The position numbers were made by a program, and so were the translations under genes. The notes beneath the pieces were generated by a model that did no database searches, was not told where the DNA came from, and saw nothing but the letters and a program-made list of their open reading frames with translations. Shown in pieces: positions 53,828 to 62,258 of a stretch of 64,000 nucleotides of DNA. This DNA is from Methylobacterium sp. AMS5 (GTDB lineage Bacteria > Pseudomonadota > Alphaproteobacteria > Rhizobiales > Beijerinckiaceae), in contig NZ_CP006992.1 of NCBI RefSeq assembly GCF_001542815.1, forward strand, positions 402,501-466,500. Direction: 5' to 3'. Numbering within the stretch: position 1 is the first letter of the stretch; every line of letters begins with the position of its first letter.

Positions 53828-54154
53828 TCAGGTGTTCTGGTCGGTGGCGGAGGGTCCGACCACCTCGGTCAGCGACACGCCGAACCGGGAATTGTCCTCC
53901 TCGACGATCACGATCTCGCCCCGCGCGATCACCCGGCCGTTGACCATCACGTCCACCGGCTCGCCGACCCGGTGGTCGAGGGGGACGACGGCGCCGCGCC
54001 CGAGCTTCATCAGATCCGCCACCGGCATGGTCGCCGAACCGAGCACGACCTGCATCAGCACCGGGATGCGCAGGATCGAATCGAGGTTGCGCCCATCGCC
54101 GACGCGGGGCTCGGTGCCGGCGAGATCGGTATCGGGGAAGGGGCTGCTGCTCAT
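53828..54154 (-). CDS. fliN: Flagellar motor switch protein FliN
   Basis: A 108-residue C-ring protein of the SpoA family. LDSILRIPVLMQVVLGSATMPVADLMKLGRGAVVPLDHRVGEPVDVMVNGRVIARGEIVIVEEDNSRFGV contains the full core. Twenty-two bases ahead of fliG. Separated from fliM by an opposite-strand PepSY gene and a small coiled-coil gene. Confidence 0.96.
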   Translation of the reverse strand: MSSSPFPDTDLAGTEPRVGDGRNLDSILRIPVLMQVVLGSATMPVADLMKLGRGAVVPLDHRVGEPVDVMVNGRVIARGEIVIVEEDNSRFGVSLTEVVGPSATDQNT

Positions 54155-54354
54155 CGCTCGGGCTCTTCGGGTCCGCTTCGTGCGTGAGGACGGTCTAGCC
54201 GGCTTGGCTGACGCGAGGCTGTCGCCGCAGGTCGTCAGGTTCCCGCTTCGCGCGGGCCGCCGCGGCTGACATTTCGCTGACGGCTTCCGTCAGGTTCGCG
54301 GGGTCGTCCGGTGTTAGACGGAGGCATCACGACACCCGACAGGAGCCGAACCCC

Positions 54355-54627
54355 ATGAACACCCTCAAGACCCTCGTCGCCGCCACGCTGGCCACCGGCC
54401 TCCTCGCGGCATCGGCACATGCCGACACGCCCGGTAAGGATTGGATGCCGATCGACCAAGTGCTGACCAAGCTGGCGGAAGCCGGTTACGGCCCGGTTCG
54501 CAGCATCGAGGCCGACGACGGGGTGTGGAAGGCCAAGGCGGTCCGGGACGGCCGGAGCGTCAAGGTTCAGCTCGATCCGCAGACCGGGGCGATCGTCGAG
54601 AAAGCCAAGAAGCAGAGCGACGACTGA
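54355..54627 (+). CDS. PepSY-domain exported protein
   Basis: A 90-residue periplasmic protein: signal peptide (LKTLVAATLATGLLAASAHA) then one PepSY domain (WMPIDQVLTKLAEAGYGPVRSIEADDGVWKAKAVRDGRSVKVQLDPQTGAIV). GACAGGAG lies about ten bases before the ATG. It points against the flagellar genes on both sides, so it is likely a separate insertion into the fliM-fliN interval. Confidence 0.88.
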   Translation: MNTLKTLVAATLATGLLAASAHADTPGKDWMPIDQVLTKLAEAGYGPVRSIEADDGVWKAKAVRDGRSVKVQLDPQTGAIVEKAKKQSDD

Positions 54628-54640
54628 GGCGGGCGCCGCC

Positions 54641-54937
54641 TCACGGCTTCTCCGAGCGGGCCGCGACAAGGGCCGCGCGCGACGCCTCCAGCGCGTCGAG
54701 CGTCGCCCGCGCCTCCTCGATCTTGAGGCTCAGGGCGTCCAGAACCTCGCGGCCCTCCTCCTTGAAGGAGCGCACCGCCTCGCCGGCCTGCGTCAGCGCC
54801 ACGCCGGAGGCGGCCACCGCCGCGCCGTACTCGGCCTGGTTCCGGTCGAGGCGCTTCAGCTTCAGGTACATCGGCAACACGCAGGCGCTCGTCGCCACGA
54901 GCGCGACGAGCAGCACGCCGTCAACCAAGGAGCCCAT
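54641..54937 (-). CDS. Small membrane-anchored coiled-coil protein after fliM
   Basis: A 98-residue protein with one N-terminal membrane helix (LVDGVLLVALVATSACVLPMYL) and a cytoplasmic or periplasmic coiled coil (LTQAGEAVRSFKEEGREVLDALSLKIEEARATLDALEAS). It overlaps the end of fliM by 17 bases. Short motility-linked proteins with this layout (DUF6468-like) occur next to fliM in alphaproteobacteria; that link is from memory and is tentative. Confidence 0.7.
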   Translation of the reverse strand: MGSLVDGVLLVALVATSACVLPMYLKLKRLDRNQAEYGAAVAASGVALTQAGEAVRSFKEEGREVLDALSLKIEEARATLDALEASRAALVAARSEKP

Positions 54938-55931
54938 GGCCGCCCTCCTTCTCCGGATTGATCGATTCCTCCACCCGCAGAACGTAGCTGCCCTGCGACT
55001 GGCCGGCCCGGCACCAGAAGAGCGGCCGGTCGTTGCCCTCGAGCTTGATCCGCGTCGCGGGCGTCGCATCGAGTGTGAGCACCTGCCCGACTTTCAGTCC
55101 GGCGATCTCGCCGAGCGTCAGGTGACGCTCCTCGAGGACGGCGCGCAGGCGCACGGTCGTCTTCTGCACTTCCGCCGCGATCTGTTCGGCCCAGCGCGGG
55201 TCGCGGGCGGCGGATTCGCCGGTCAGCACCTTGCCGAGCGCCGGGCGTAGCGGGTTCAGCACCGTCTGCGGGATGATGAGGAACATCTCGCCGCCGCGGT
55301 TGAGCGCCTGGAGCAGGAACTTGGCCTGCACCGCCTTGTTGGAGCGTCGGCCGATCACCGCGAACTCCATCCGGGTCTCCATCCGCTCCAGGCGGAAGGC
55401 GGTCTGCGAGACGAGGCCGAAGGAGGATTCGAGCGCCTTGCCGACCTGCTCGAACACCATCTGCGCGATGCGCAGTTCGATTGCCGAGAAGGTGCGCTCG
55501 TCCTCCACCGGCGGCTCGGCGCCGTCGGAGCCGAACAGCACTTCGACCATGGTGTAGAGGAAGTCGCGGTCGAGCCCGACCAGGACGTGGCCGTCCCATT
55601 CCGGCGCCTGGAAGATCCCGACCACCGCGTTGGCGTCGTAGGCGTCGAGGAATTCGCCGAAGCGCCCGCTCTCGACGCCGCTCAGGGAGTAGAACGCCGT
55701 GGAGGCGGCCAAGTGCTTGGCCGCATCGCTGCAGGCGGTGGCGAGGCGGTCGAGCACCACGCTGAGCATCGGCAGCCGGTCGAGCGACAGGCCGCCGGCC
55801 TCCTGGATGCGGGCGCGGATGTCGGTCGCGGGCCGCGATGCCGTGACGAAGGGAGGCAATTCGGGCCGGCGCTCGGGGGCCGGCTCGGACGTCGTGTCGA
55901 GCGCCGCCTCGGGGGTCTCGGTCTCGTCCAT
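54921..55931 (-). CDS. fliM: Flagellar motor switch protein FliM
   Basis: A 336-residue C-ring protein. The CheY-binding N-terminus is weak; the CheC-like middle has LPMLSVVLDRLATACSDA, GSDGAEPPVEDERTFSAIELRIAQMVFEQV; the SpoA C-terminus has TVRLRAVLEERHLTLGEIAGLKVGQVLTL. The ATG 55931 gives the expected length. It follows motA by 13 bases. Confidence 0.94.
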   Translation of the reverse strand: MDETETPEAALDTTSEPAPERRPELPPFVTASRPATDIRARIQEAGGLSLDRLPMLSVVLDRLATACSDAAKHLAASTAFYSLSGVESGRFGEFLDAYDANAVVGIFQAPEWDGHVLVGLDRDFLYTMVEVLFGSDGAEPPVEDERTFSAIELRIAQMVFEQVGKALESSFGLVSQTAFRLERMETRMEFAVIGRRSNKAVQAKFLLQALNRGGEMFLIIPQTVLNPLRPALGKVLTGESAARDPRWAEQIAAEVQKTTVRLRAVLEERHLTLGEIAGLKVGQVLTLDATPATRIKLEGNDRPLFWCRAGQSQGSYVLRVEESINPEKEGGHGLLG

Positions 55932-55944
55932 TTGCGAAGACCCC

Positions 55945-56820
55945 TTACGCCGCGGCTGGTTCGGCGCGGGCGCCGGGCACGGTGGCGCTCTCGACCTCGT
56001 CGATGGTCGGGCGGTCGGCGCCGGCGATGCCCTTGCGGCCGTGCTCGATCGCGACCTGGGGCAGCGCACCGTTCATGTAGGCGATCAGGCTCTGCTTCAC
56101 GATGGTGTAGACGCTGCACTGCTTCTCGCGCACGCCCTTGATCTTCACGGCGAGCGGGGCGAGCATCCCGTAGGACGCGAAGACGCCGATGAAGGTGCCG
56201 ACCAGCGCCGCGCCGATCAGGCCGCCGAGGATCTGCGGCGACTGGTCGAGCGCGCCCATCGCCTTCACGATGCCGAGCACCGCCGCGACGATGCCGAGCG
56301 CCGGCAGCGCCTCCGCCACGGTGTTGATCGCGGCATAGGGCTTGAGCTTGTACTTCTTGTGTGTGCCGATCTCCTCCTCCATCAGCGCCTCGATCTCGTG
56401 CGAGCGGGCGTTGCCGATGAGGATCAGGCGGCAATAGTCGCAGATGAACAGCACCAGATCCTGGTCCTTGGTCACCTCCGGATAGTTCTTGAAGATCTCG
56501 GAATTCGCCGGATCGTCGAAATGCGTCTCGACCTCGTTGCGCGGCTTCGTCTTCAGGTCGCGCATCAGGGCGTGCAGGAGCCCCAGCAGCGAGAGGAAGT
56601 CCTGGCGCTTGGGCCCCTTGTTGGTGAAGGCCTCCATCGTCGCCTTGCCGGAATCGACCACCGTCTTCATCGGGTTGGCGATGACGAAGGTGCCCGCCGC
56701 CATGCCGAAGATGATGACGAACTCCCAGGGCTGCCAGATGACGATCAGGTGCCCGCCCATGGCGACGAAGCCGCCGAGCATGCAGCCGATCGCGATGACG
56801 AGGCCGACGAGGATTCCCAT
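55945..56820 (-). CDS. motA: Flagellar stator protein MotA
   Basis: A 291-residue four-helix stator protein. N-terminal MGILVGLVIAIGCMLGGFVAMGG; the cytoplasmic loop has the two charged torque sites around LMRDLKTKPRNEVETHF; helices 3-4 have PYAAINTVAEALPALGIVAAVLGIVKAMG and LIGAALVGTFIGVFASYGMLAPLA. The ATG at 56820 fits the family; the frame is open to 56895. First gene of the minus flagellar block, with a 283-base gap up to hslV. Confidence 0.96.
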   Translation of the reverse strand: MGILVGLVIAIGCMLGGFVAMGGHLIVIWQPWEFVIIFGMAAGTFVIANPMKTVVDSGKATMEAFTNKGPKRQDFLSLLGLLHALMRDLKTKPRNEVETHFDDPANSEIFKNYPEVTKDQDLVLFICDYCRLILIGNARSHEIEALMEEEIGTHKKYKLKPYAAINTVAEALPALGIVAAVLGIVKAMGALDQSPQILGGLIGAALVGTFIGVFASYGMLAPLAVKIKGVREKQCSVYTIVKQSLIAYMNGALPQVAIEHGRKGIAGADRPTIDEVESATVPGARAEPAAA

Positions 56821-57000
56821 GAGAAGACTCCGGGGGACACCGCTGCGGGGACGGGTGCCGACGCGCGGCGGCCCTTTGTCCGAGCCAATAGGCATAGTGG
56901 CTTGCGCGGAGCTTTTTTTTCGCGCCGCGGCGGAGCACGTCGCAACCGGGGCCGACCTTGGAGCCGGGCGTTCGAGCGCCTAACTGAGGCTCGGCCCGAC

Positions 57001-57078
57001 TGTCTCTCACGAAACTCCCGCTGCGCCGTCATCGCCAGACAATGAACGGCCAGCGATCGGGAGTTTTGTGAGGCACTC
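57001..57078. repeat. Dispersed palindromic repeat, family C copy 3
   Basis: TGTCTCTCACGAAACTCCCG at the left and CGGGAGTTTTGTGAGGCAC at the right, with GCTGCGCCGTCATCG and GAACGGCCAGCGATCG between. It lies 26 bases before the hslV start, so it is likely transcribed in the hslV leader. Confidence 0.8.
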
Positions 57079-57103
57079 TTTTCCCTCGAACCGGAGCGTT
57101 TCC

Positions 57104-57664
57104 TTGGCCCAGACCGACGATCGCCTGCCGCAAATGCACGCCACCACGATCCTCATGGTCCGCAAGGGCGGCCGGGTGGTGATCGGCGGCGACGGTCAGG
57201 TCAGCCTCGGCCAGACCATCGTGAAGGGCAATGCCCGCAAGGTCCGGCGGCTCGCCAAGGGCACGGTGATCGGCGGCTTCGCGGGTGCCACCGCCGACGC
57301 CTTCACCCTGTTCGAGCGGCTGGAGGCCAAGCTGGAGCAGTATCCCGGCCAGCTCACCCGCGCCTGCGTCGAACTCACCAAGGATTGGCGCACCGACCGC
57401 TATCTGCGTCGGCTGGAGGCGATGATGCTGGTCGCCGACAAGGAGGTCAGCCTGTTGCTGTCCGGCGCCGGCGACGTGCTGGAGCCCGAGACCGGTGTGA
57501 TGGCGATCGGGTCGGGCGGCAACTACGCCCTCTCCGCCGCCCGTGCGCTGGAGGACGGCGAGCTCGACGCCGAGGCGATCGTGCGCCGGTCGATGAAGAT
57601 CGCCGCCGAGATCTGCGTCTACACAAACGGCAACCTCGTGATCGAAACCCTCGACTCGGCCTGA
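57104..57664 (+). CDS. hslV: ATP-dependent protease subunit HslV
   Basis: A 186-residue N-terminal-threonine peptidase that forms the HslUV chamber. The mature enzyme begins at the Thr in [12 protein letters not shown], after a ten-residue prosequence. [19 protein letters not shown] and [18 protein letters not shown] are conserved. TTG 57104 with CCGGAG eight bases before is the best start (AQTDDRLPQ); the open frame extends to 57068 into repeat C. Confidence 0.95.
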   Translation: MAQTDDRLPQMHATTILMVRKGGRVVIGGDGQVSLGQTIVKGNARKVRRLAKGTVIGGFAGATADAFTLFERLEAKLEQYPGQLTRACVELTKDWRTDRYLRRLEAMMLVADKEVSLLLSGAGDVLEPETGVMAIGSGGNYALSAARALEDGELDAEAIVRRSMKIAAEICVYTNGNLVIETLDSA

Positions 57665-57773
57665 GGGCCGCGCTCCCTGGAAAGCCAGTCCTACCCCGCT
57701 TAGATCGTCCGTGAGGAAGGCCCCGCGCCCGACGCGCCGCCCCACACGTCCCCAAAATGGCCGCAGGAGCCCG

Positions 57774-59087
57774 ATGACCACCTTCTCTCCCCGCGAGATC
57801 GTCTCCGAGCTCGACCGCTTCATCGTCGGCCAGAAGGACGCCAAGCGCGCAGTCGCGATCGCCCTGCGCAACCGTTGGCGGCGCCAGCAACTGAAAGGCC
57901 CGCTGCGGGACGAGGTGGCGCCCAAGAACATCCTGATGATCGGCCCGACGGGCTGCGGCAAGACCGAGATCGCCCGACGCCTCGCCCGGCTCGCGGGCGC
58001 GCCCTTCCTCAAGATCGAGGCCACCAAGTTCACGGAGGTGGGCTATGTCGGCCGCGACGTCGAGCAGATCGTTCGCGACCTCGTCGAGGTCGGCATCGGC
58101 CTGACGCGGGAGGAGAAGCGCAAGGCCGTGAAGGCCAAGGCGGAAGCGGCCGCCGAATCCCGCATCCTCGACGCGCTGGTGGGGCCGACCGCGAGCCAGG
58201 CGACACGCGAAAGCTTCCGCAAGAAGCTACGGGCGAGCGAACTCGACGACAAGGAGGTCGAGATCGAGCTGGCCCCGTCCGGCTCGCAGGGCATGCCGAT
58301 GTTCGAGATCCCCGGCATGCCCGGCGCCTCGATGGGGGCGATCAACCTCTCCGACATGCTCGGCAAGGCGCTCGGCGGCCAGCGCGGCAAGCCGCGCCGC
58401 ATCACGGTGTCGGAAGCCTACGCGCCGCTGATCGCCGAGGAGAGCGACAAGCTCGTGGACGACGACGCGCTGACCCGCGAGGCGATCCGCGAGGTCGAGG
58501 ACAACGGCATCGTCTTCCTCGACGAGATCGACAAGATCTGCGCCCGCGAGGGCCGCTCGGGCGCCGACGTCTCCCGCGAGGGCGTGCAGCGCGACCTGCT
58601 GCCCTTGATCGAGGGCACCACGGTGGCGACCAAGCACGGGCCGGTGAAGACCGACCACATCCTGTTCATCGCGTCCGGCGCCTTCCACGTCTCGAAGCCG
58701 TCCGACCTGCTGCCCGAGTTGCAGGGCCGCCTGCCGATCCGCGTCGAGTTGCAGCCGCTCACCGTCGAGGATTTCAAGCAGATCCTGACCAGTACCGAAG
58801 CAAGCCTCATCAAGCAGACGGTAGCGCTGATGGAGACGGAAGGCGTCACCCTCGCCTTCACCGAGGACGCCATCGACGCGCTCGCCCGCGTCGCGGTCGA
58901 GGTGAACGGCTCGGTGGAGAATATCGGCGCCCGCCGCCTGCAGACGGTGCTGGAGCGGGTGATCGACGAGATCTCGTTCACGGCCACCGACCGCTCCGGC
59001 GAGACCGTGCCGATCGACGCCACCTACGTGCGCGACCGCGTGGAGGATCTGGCCGCGAACGCCGATCTGAGCCGCTTCATTCTCTGA
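57774..59087 (+). CDS. hslU: ATPase subunit HslU
   Basis: A 437-residue AAA+ unfoldase partner of HslV. N-terminal [34 protein letters not shown]; Walker [34 protein letters not shown] pore loop; Walker [10 protein letters not shown]; sensor 2 [11 protein letters not shown]-terminal LSRFIL that docks in HslV. GCAGGAG precedes the ATG. Follows hslV by 109 bases. Confidence 0.97.
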   Translation: MTTFSPREIVSELDRFIVGQKDAKRAVAIALRNRWRRQQLKGPLRDEVAPKNILMIGPTGCGKTEIARRLARLAGAPFLKIEATKFTEVGYVGRDVEQIVRDLVEVGIGLTREEKRKAVKAKAEAAAESRILDALVGPTASQATRESFRKKLRASELDDKEVEIELAPSGSQGMPMFEIPGMPGASMGAINLSDMLGKALGGQRGKPRRITVSEAYAPLIAEESDKLVDDDALTREAIREVEDNGIVFLDEIDKICAREGRSGADVSREGVQRDLLPLIEGTTVATKHGPVKTDHILFIASGAFHVSKPSDLLPELQGRLPIRVELQPLTVEDFKQILTSTEASLIKQTVALMETEGVTLAFTEDAIDALARVAVEVNGSVENIGARRLQTVLERVIDEISFTATDRSGETVPIDATYVRDRVEDLAANADLSRFIL

Positions 59088-59089
59088 CC

Positions 59090-59962
59090 GTGCGCGGACG
59101 CGACACCGCGCCCGACATCGCTCTGCCGATCCTCGCCCTCCTGGCGGGGATGGTATCGATCCAGAGCGGTGCGGCTCTGGCCAAGGGGCTGTTTCCGGTC
59201 GTCGGCGCAGCGGGCGTCACGGCCCTGCGCGTCGGCTTCTCGGCGCTGATCCTGCTCGCGGTCTGGCGGCCGTGGCGACGCAGTCTTGAGCAGGGCGAGA
59301 TCGGCGCCATCGCGCTCTACGGCGCAGCGCTCGGGCTCATGAACCTGCTGTTCTATCTCTCGCTCCGCACGATCCCGCTCGGCATCGCGGTGGCCATCGA
59401 GTTCACCGGTCCGCTGGCGGTGGCCTTGGCGGGTTCGCGCCGGGCGCGCGACTTCGCCTGGATCGGTCTCGCGGTGCTCGGGCTCGGCCTGCTGCTGCCG
59501 CTGGGCGAGACCAGCAGCCTCGATCCGACGGGCGCGGCGCTGGCGCTGGGCGCGGGCCTGTGCTGGGCGGGCTACATCGTGTTCGGCCAGCGCGCCGGCC
59601 GGGCCGGCGGCGGCCGGGCGGTGTCGCTCGGCATGCTGGTCGCCGCCCTCGTCGTCGCACCGGTGGGGCTGGTGGAGGCCGGCACCGACCTGTTCACCCC
59701 GGCGACGCTCGCGACGGGTCTCGTCATCGCCGTCCTGTCGAGTGCCCTGCCCTATTCGCTCGAGATGTTCGCCCTCACGCGCCTGCCCCGCCCGGCCTTC
59801 GGCGTGCTGATGAGCCTGGAGCCGGCCGTCGCGGCGGTCGCCGCCCTCGCCCTGCTCGGCGAGCGGCTGACCCCGGTCCAGGGCGGGGCCATCGCCTGCA
59901 TCGTGGCGGCCTCGGCGGGGATCACGCTGGCGGCCAGACGGCGGACATCGCAGAGCCCTTGA
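59090..59962 (+). CDS. EamA/RhtA-type drug/metabolite exporter
   Basis: A 290-residue protein with ten membrane helices in two EamA repeats. Features: IQSGAALAKGLFPVVGAAGVTALR, LFYLSLRTIPLGIAVAIEFTGPL and PRPAFGVLMSLEPAVAAVAALALLGERLT, the RhtA group signature (amino-acid efflux in E. coli). Starts at GTG 59090, two bases after the hslU stop; substrate not certain. Confidence 0.85.
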   Translation: MRGRDTAPDIALPILALLAGMVSIQSGAALAKGLFPVVGAAGVTALRVGFSALILLAVWRPWRRSLEQGEIGAIALYGAALGLMNLLFYLSLRTIPLGIAVAIEFTGPLAVALAGSRRARDFAWIGLAVLGLGLLLPLGETSSLDPTGAALALGAGLCWAGYIVFGQRAGRAGGGRAVSLGMLVAALVVAPVGLVEAGTDLFTPATLATGLVIAVLSSALPYSLEMFALTRLPRPAFGVLMSLEPAVAAVAALALLGERLTPVQGGAIACIVAASAGITLAARRRTSQSP

Positions 59963-59966
59963 GTGC

Positions 59967-60629
59967 TTAAGACAAGTCGGCGTCCAAAACGTTTTCGATG
60001 GTCGAGAGGACGAACTCGATCTCCGCCGTCGTCGGCTCGACCGTCAGATCGCCGTGAACGATGCGGTTTCTCAGTGGGATCAGTTCGCGCAATCGGCGCT
60101 CTGCTGGCGGCTCAATGAAGCCTTCCATTGCCAGCGTCTGGACGACCGTGCCGGGTTTGCGCGACAAACTCTCCGATCCATCGCGACGGGCTCGCAAGGC
60201 CGCCTCCAACAGGGCCCAACCCACGACGAATGCTGCCCGCAGGTTGCCCTGTGCAGCGAGTGCCTTCACCTCATCCGCCGATTTCCGGATGAGATCCGGA
60301 GAGGCGGGCGCGACCGTCTCGGCCTCTTGCGGATCCGTTCCGGTATAAAACACGCGGAACTGCCAATCGGCATGCCCGTCGAAGAGGCGCCTGATCTCGG
60401 ACAAAGCACGCTGTGTCGATGAAGTCGGCTGCTCCTTGAACTCGATGACGATGTTGCGCCCCGACTTCTGAGCAAGCGCATCCGGAATATAGGAACCGAA
60501 AAATCGAGGAAGCTGTTTCGGATCGGGCTCTGACGTGAAAGCGAACCCCTGCTCCTCGTAGCGTCGCCGCAAAGCGTCGATGAAGTGCTTTTCGGCCTCG
60601 GGCCGAAGCGATCGAACCTGTGCCGTCAC
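59967..60629 (-). CDS. PD-(D/E)XK nuclease fused to a HEPN-like domain
   Basis: A 220-residue two-domain protein. The N-terminal half has a restriction-nuclease-like core: Asp in SYIPDALAQ, then twelve residues later IVIEFKEQ giving E-x-K. The C-terminal helical half ends with LRELIPLRNRIVHGDL, the R-N-x3-H motif of HEPN ribonucleases or nucleotide-binding domains. GTG 60629 overlaps the TGA of the RusA-like gene (GTGA) and has TGGAGG six bases ahead; a TTG at 60641 is less likely. Base composition is visibly less GC-rich than around it. Function unknown; defence or recombination role inferred. Confidence 0.75.
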   Translation of the reverse strand: MTAQVRSLRPEAEKHFIDALRRRYEEQGFAFTSEPDPKQLPRFFGSYIPDALAQKSGRNIVIEFKEQPTSSTQRALSEIRRLFDGHADWQFRVFYTGTDPQEAETVAPASPDLIRKSADEVKALAAQGNLRAAFVVGWALLEAALRARRDGSESLSRKPGTVVQTLAMEGFIEPPAERRLRELIPLRNRIVHGDLTVEPTTAEIEFVLSTIENVLDADLS

Positions 60630-61054
60630 AGGAACCTCCAACTCAGGTCGTCGTCGATCCTAACGTAGACAGCGGGGGGCGGAACATCCAGAGCGGCCAC
60701 CAGCTGCGCACTTGGATCGGTGAACGCACGTCCGACTTCGGGCTCGAATTTTTGGACGACGACACGTTCGACATCGTTGTCCGTCATACAGGCGACATGG
60801 ATCAAAGCATCCATAATCGGTTTCACGATATTATCGATGTCGCCTTCCATCGGTAGAGCTGAAAAATAATAGATTGTCAGACTCAATGGGCGCCGATCAA
60901 GAAAGCCCAGGGGATCTGTTTCACGAATCCGCTTACGCGCGGCCTCTCTGACGGCGGATTTCCAACGCTCCTTCGAGCGGCTGCTCGCCTGAAGTGAAAC
61001 CGGAGTGGACGGCACGATGAACTCAAGGGGATAAAGCGTCTCTTGCTCGGTCAC
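60626..61054 (-). CDS. RusA-family Holliday-junction resolvase-like protein
   Basis: About 142 residues from GTG 61054, or 165 from TTG 61123. FIVPSTPVSLQASSRSKERWK is the RusA start, DRRPLSLTIYYF a core strand, GDIDNIVKPIMDALI has the catalytic aspartates (Asp-x-Asp-Asn) and MTDNDVERVVV the third acidic site. RusA cuts four-way junctions, often in prophages, but no phage genes are near. It is coupled to the PD-(D/E)XK/HEPN gene. The segment around 60833-60900 is AT-rich, a sign of transfer. Confidence 0.8.
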   Translation of the reverse strand: MTEQETLYPLEFIVPSTPVSLQASSRSKERWKSAVREAARKRIRETDPLGFLDRRPLSLTIYYFSALPMEGDIDNIVKPIMDALIHVACMTDNDVERVVVQKFEPEVGRAFTDPSAQLVAALDVPPPAVYVRIDDDLSWRFL

Positions 61055-61147
61055 GCTCAGGCATACCTTCGCGACTCGATCCGCTCTTCCGGCCACGCTG
61101 CCATCAGGCCGTGAAAATCGCAATGCGTGATTGTAAATCCGCCGCCT

Positions 61148-62209
61148 CTACCCTTCCCAAACCTGCCCCGGCCGCAGCGCCAGGAACCGCTCCGGCGCAA
61201 GCGCGGCCGCCGTCAGCGCTTCGCCCAATGCCTCGACGGGGCGTTCGATGCCCTCGTCGGTGAGCTTGAAGGTGCCCCAATGGTGGCCGAGCGCCTGATC
61301 GGCGCCGAGGAGGCCCAAGGCTTCCACGGCGTCGGCGGGGTTCATGTGCTGAGGCTGCATGAACCAGCGCGGCTCGTAGGCGCCGATCGGTAGCGTGGCG
61401 AGGCGCGGCGGGCCGAACCGGGCGCGGATCTCGCGGAAGAGCGCGCCGTCGCCGAGGCCGGTATCGCCGACATGGTAGTGCACGCCGCGCGGGGTCGTGA
61501 GCACGAAGGCGCACCACAGGGCCATGCGCCGGTCGTTGAGGCCGCGCGCCGACCAGTGGTTGGCCGGCGTCAGATGCACGGTGATGCCGGCGCCGAGATC
61601 GACCGACTCGCCCCAGTCATGGGTCTCGACATGCATGGTCTCGTCGTAGCCGCGCAGGATCGCGTCGTTGCCGAGCGGGGCGACGATCAGCGGCTGGTGG
61701 TCCTGCCACAGGCGGGCGATCGTCGGCCCGTCGAGATGGTCGTAGTGGTTGTGCGTGATCAACACCGCATCGATCGGCGGCAGGTCGGCATAGGCGATGC
61801 CCGGCGCGTTGACCCGCTTCGGCCCGGCGAAGCGGACCGGGCTCGCACGCTTGGCATAGACCGGATCGACCAGGATGTTGCGGCCCGCGACCTGGAACAG
61901 GTAGCTCGCATGTCCGATCAGGACGACACGAAGACCCTCGAACCGCTCCGGCGGCCTGTCCGCCGGAAACGGGCTCGGGAAGCTCGCCGGCCACGCCTCG
62001 GGCTTGCCGGTCCGGCGCCAGCGGGCGAGGTCGGAGAGCGACTTGTCGGGCGGCTGGTTCGGGGCGTGGAAGCGCAAGCCATCGAAATGCGCGCTCTGGG
62101 GGCCCCGGTAATAGGGGTTCTTGCCCCGGCGATGCGCGGCGTAGCCGACACCCCCGAGGGTCATCACCGTGGCCGCGCTGGCGACCGTGAGCAGGCCACG
62201 CTTCTTCAT
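61148..62209 (-). CDS. MBL-fold hydrolase (NAPE-PLD/UlaG-like)
   Basis: A 353-residue metallo-beta-lactamase fold protein. N-terminal anchor or signal (KKRGLLTVASAATVMTLGGVGYA). The zinc motif is LITHNHYDHLD; further ligands are in TPANHWSARG, HVGDTGLGD and GHHWGTF. The pattern GHASYLFQ, NPADAVEALGLLGADQALGHHWGTFKL is that of the NAPE-phospholipase D group. Natural substrate not known. Confidence 0.88.
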   Translation of the reverse strand: MKKRGLLTVASAATVMTLGGVGYAAHRRGKNPYYRGPQSAHFDGLRFHAPNQPPDKSLSDLARWRRTGKPEAWPASFPSPFPADRPPERFEGLRVVLIGHASYLFQVAGRNILVDPVYAKRASPVRFAGPKRVNAPGIAYADLPPIDAVLITHNHYDHLDGPTIARLWQDHQPLIVAPLGNDAILRGYDETMHVETHDWGESVDLGAGITVHLTPANHWSARGLNDRRMALWCAFVLTTPRGVHYHVGDTGLGDGALFREIRARFGPPRLATLPIGAYEPRWFMQPQHMNPADAVEALGLLGADQALGHHWGTFKLTDEGIERPVEALGEALTAAALAPERFLALRPGQVWEG

Positions 62210-62258
62210 ACGGCCAAGATGGCTCGTCCGGTCCGCGGTTCAAGCGCGGCGCAGGGCC

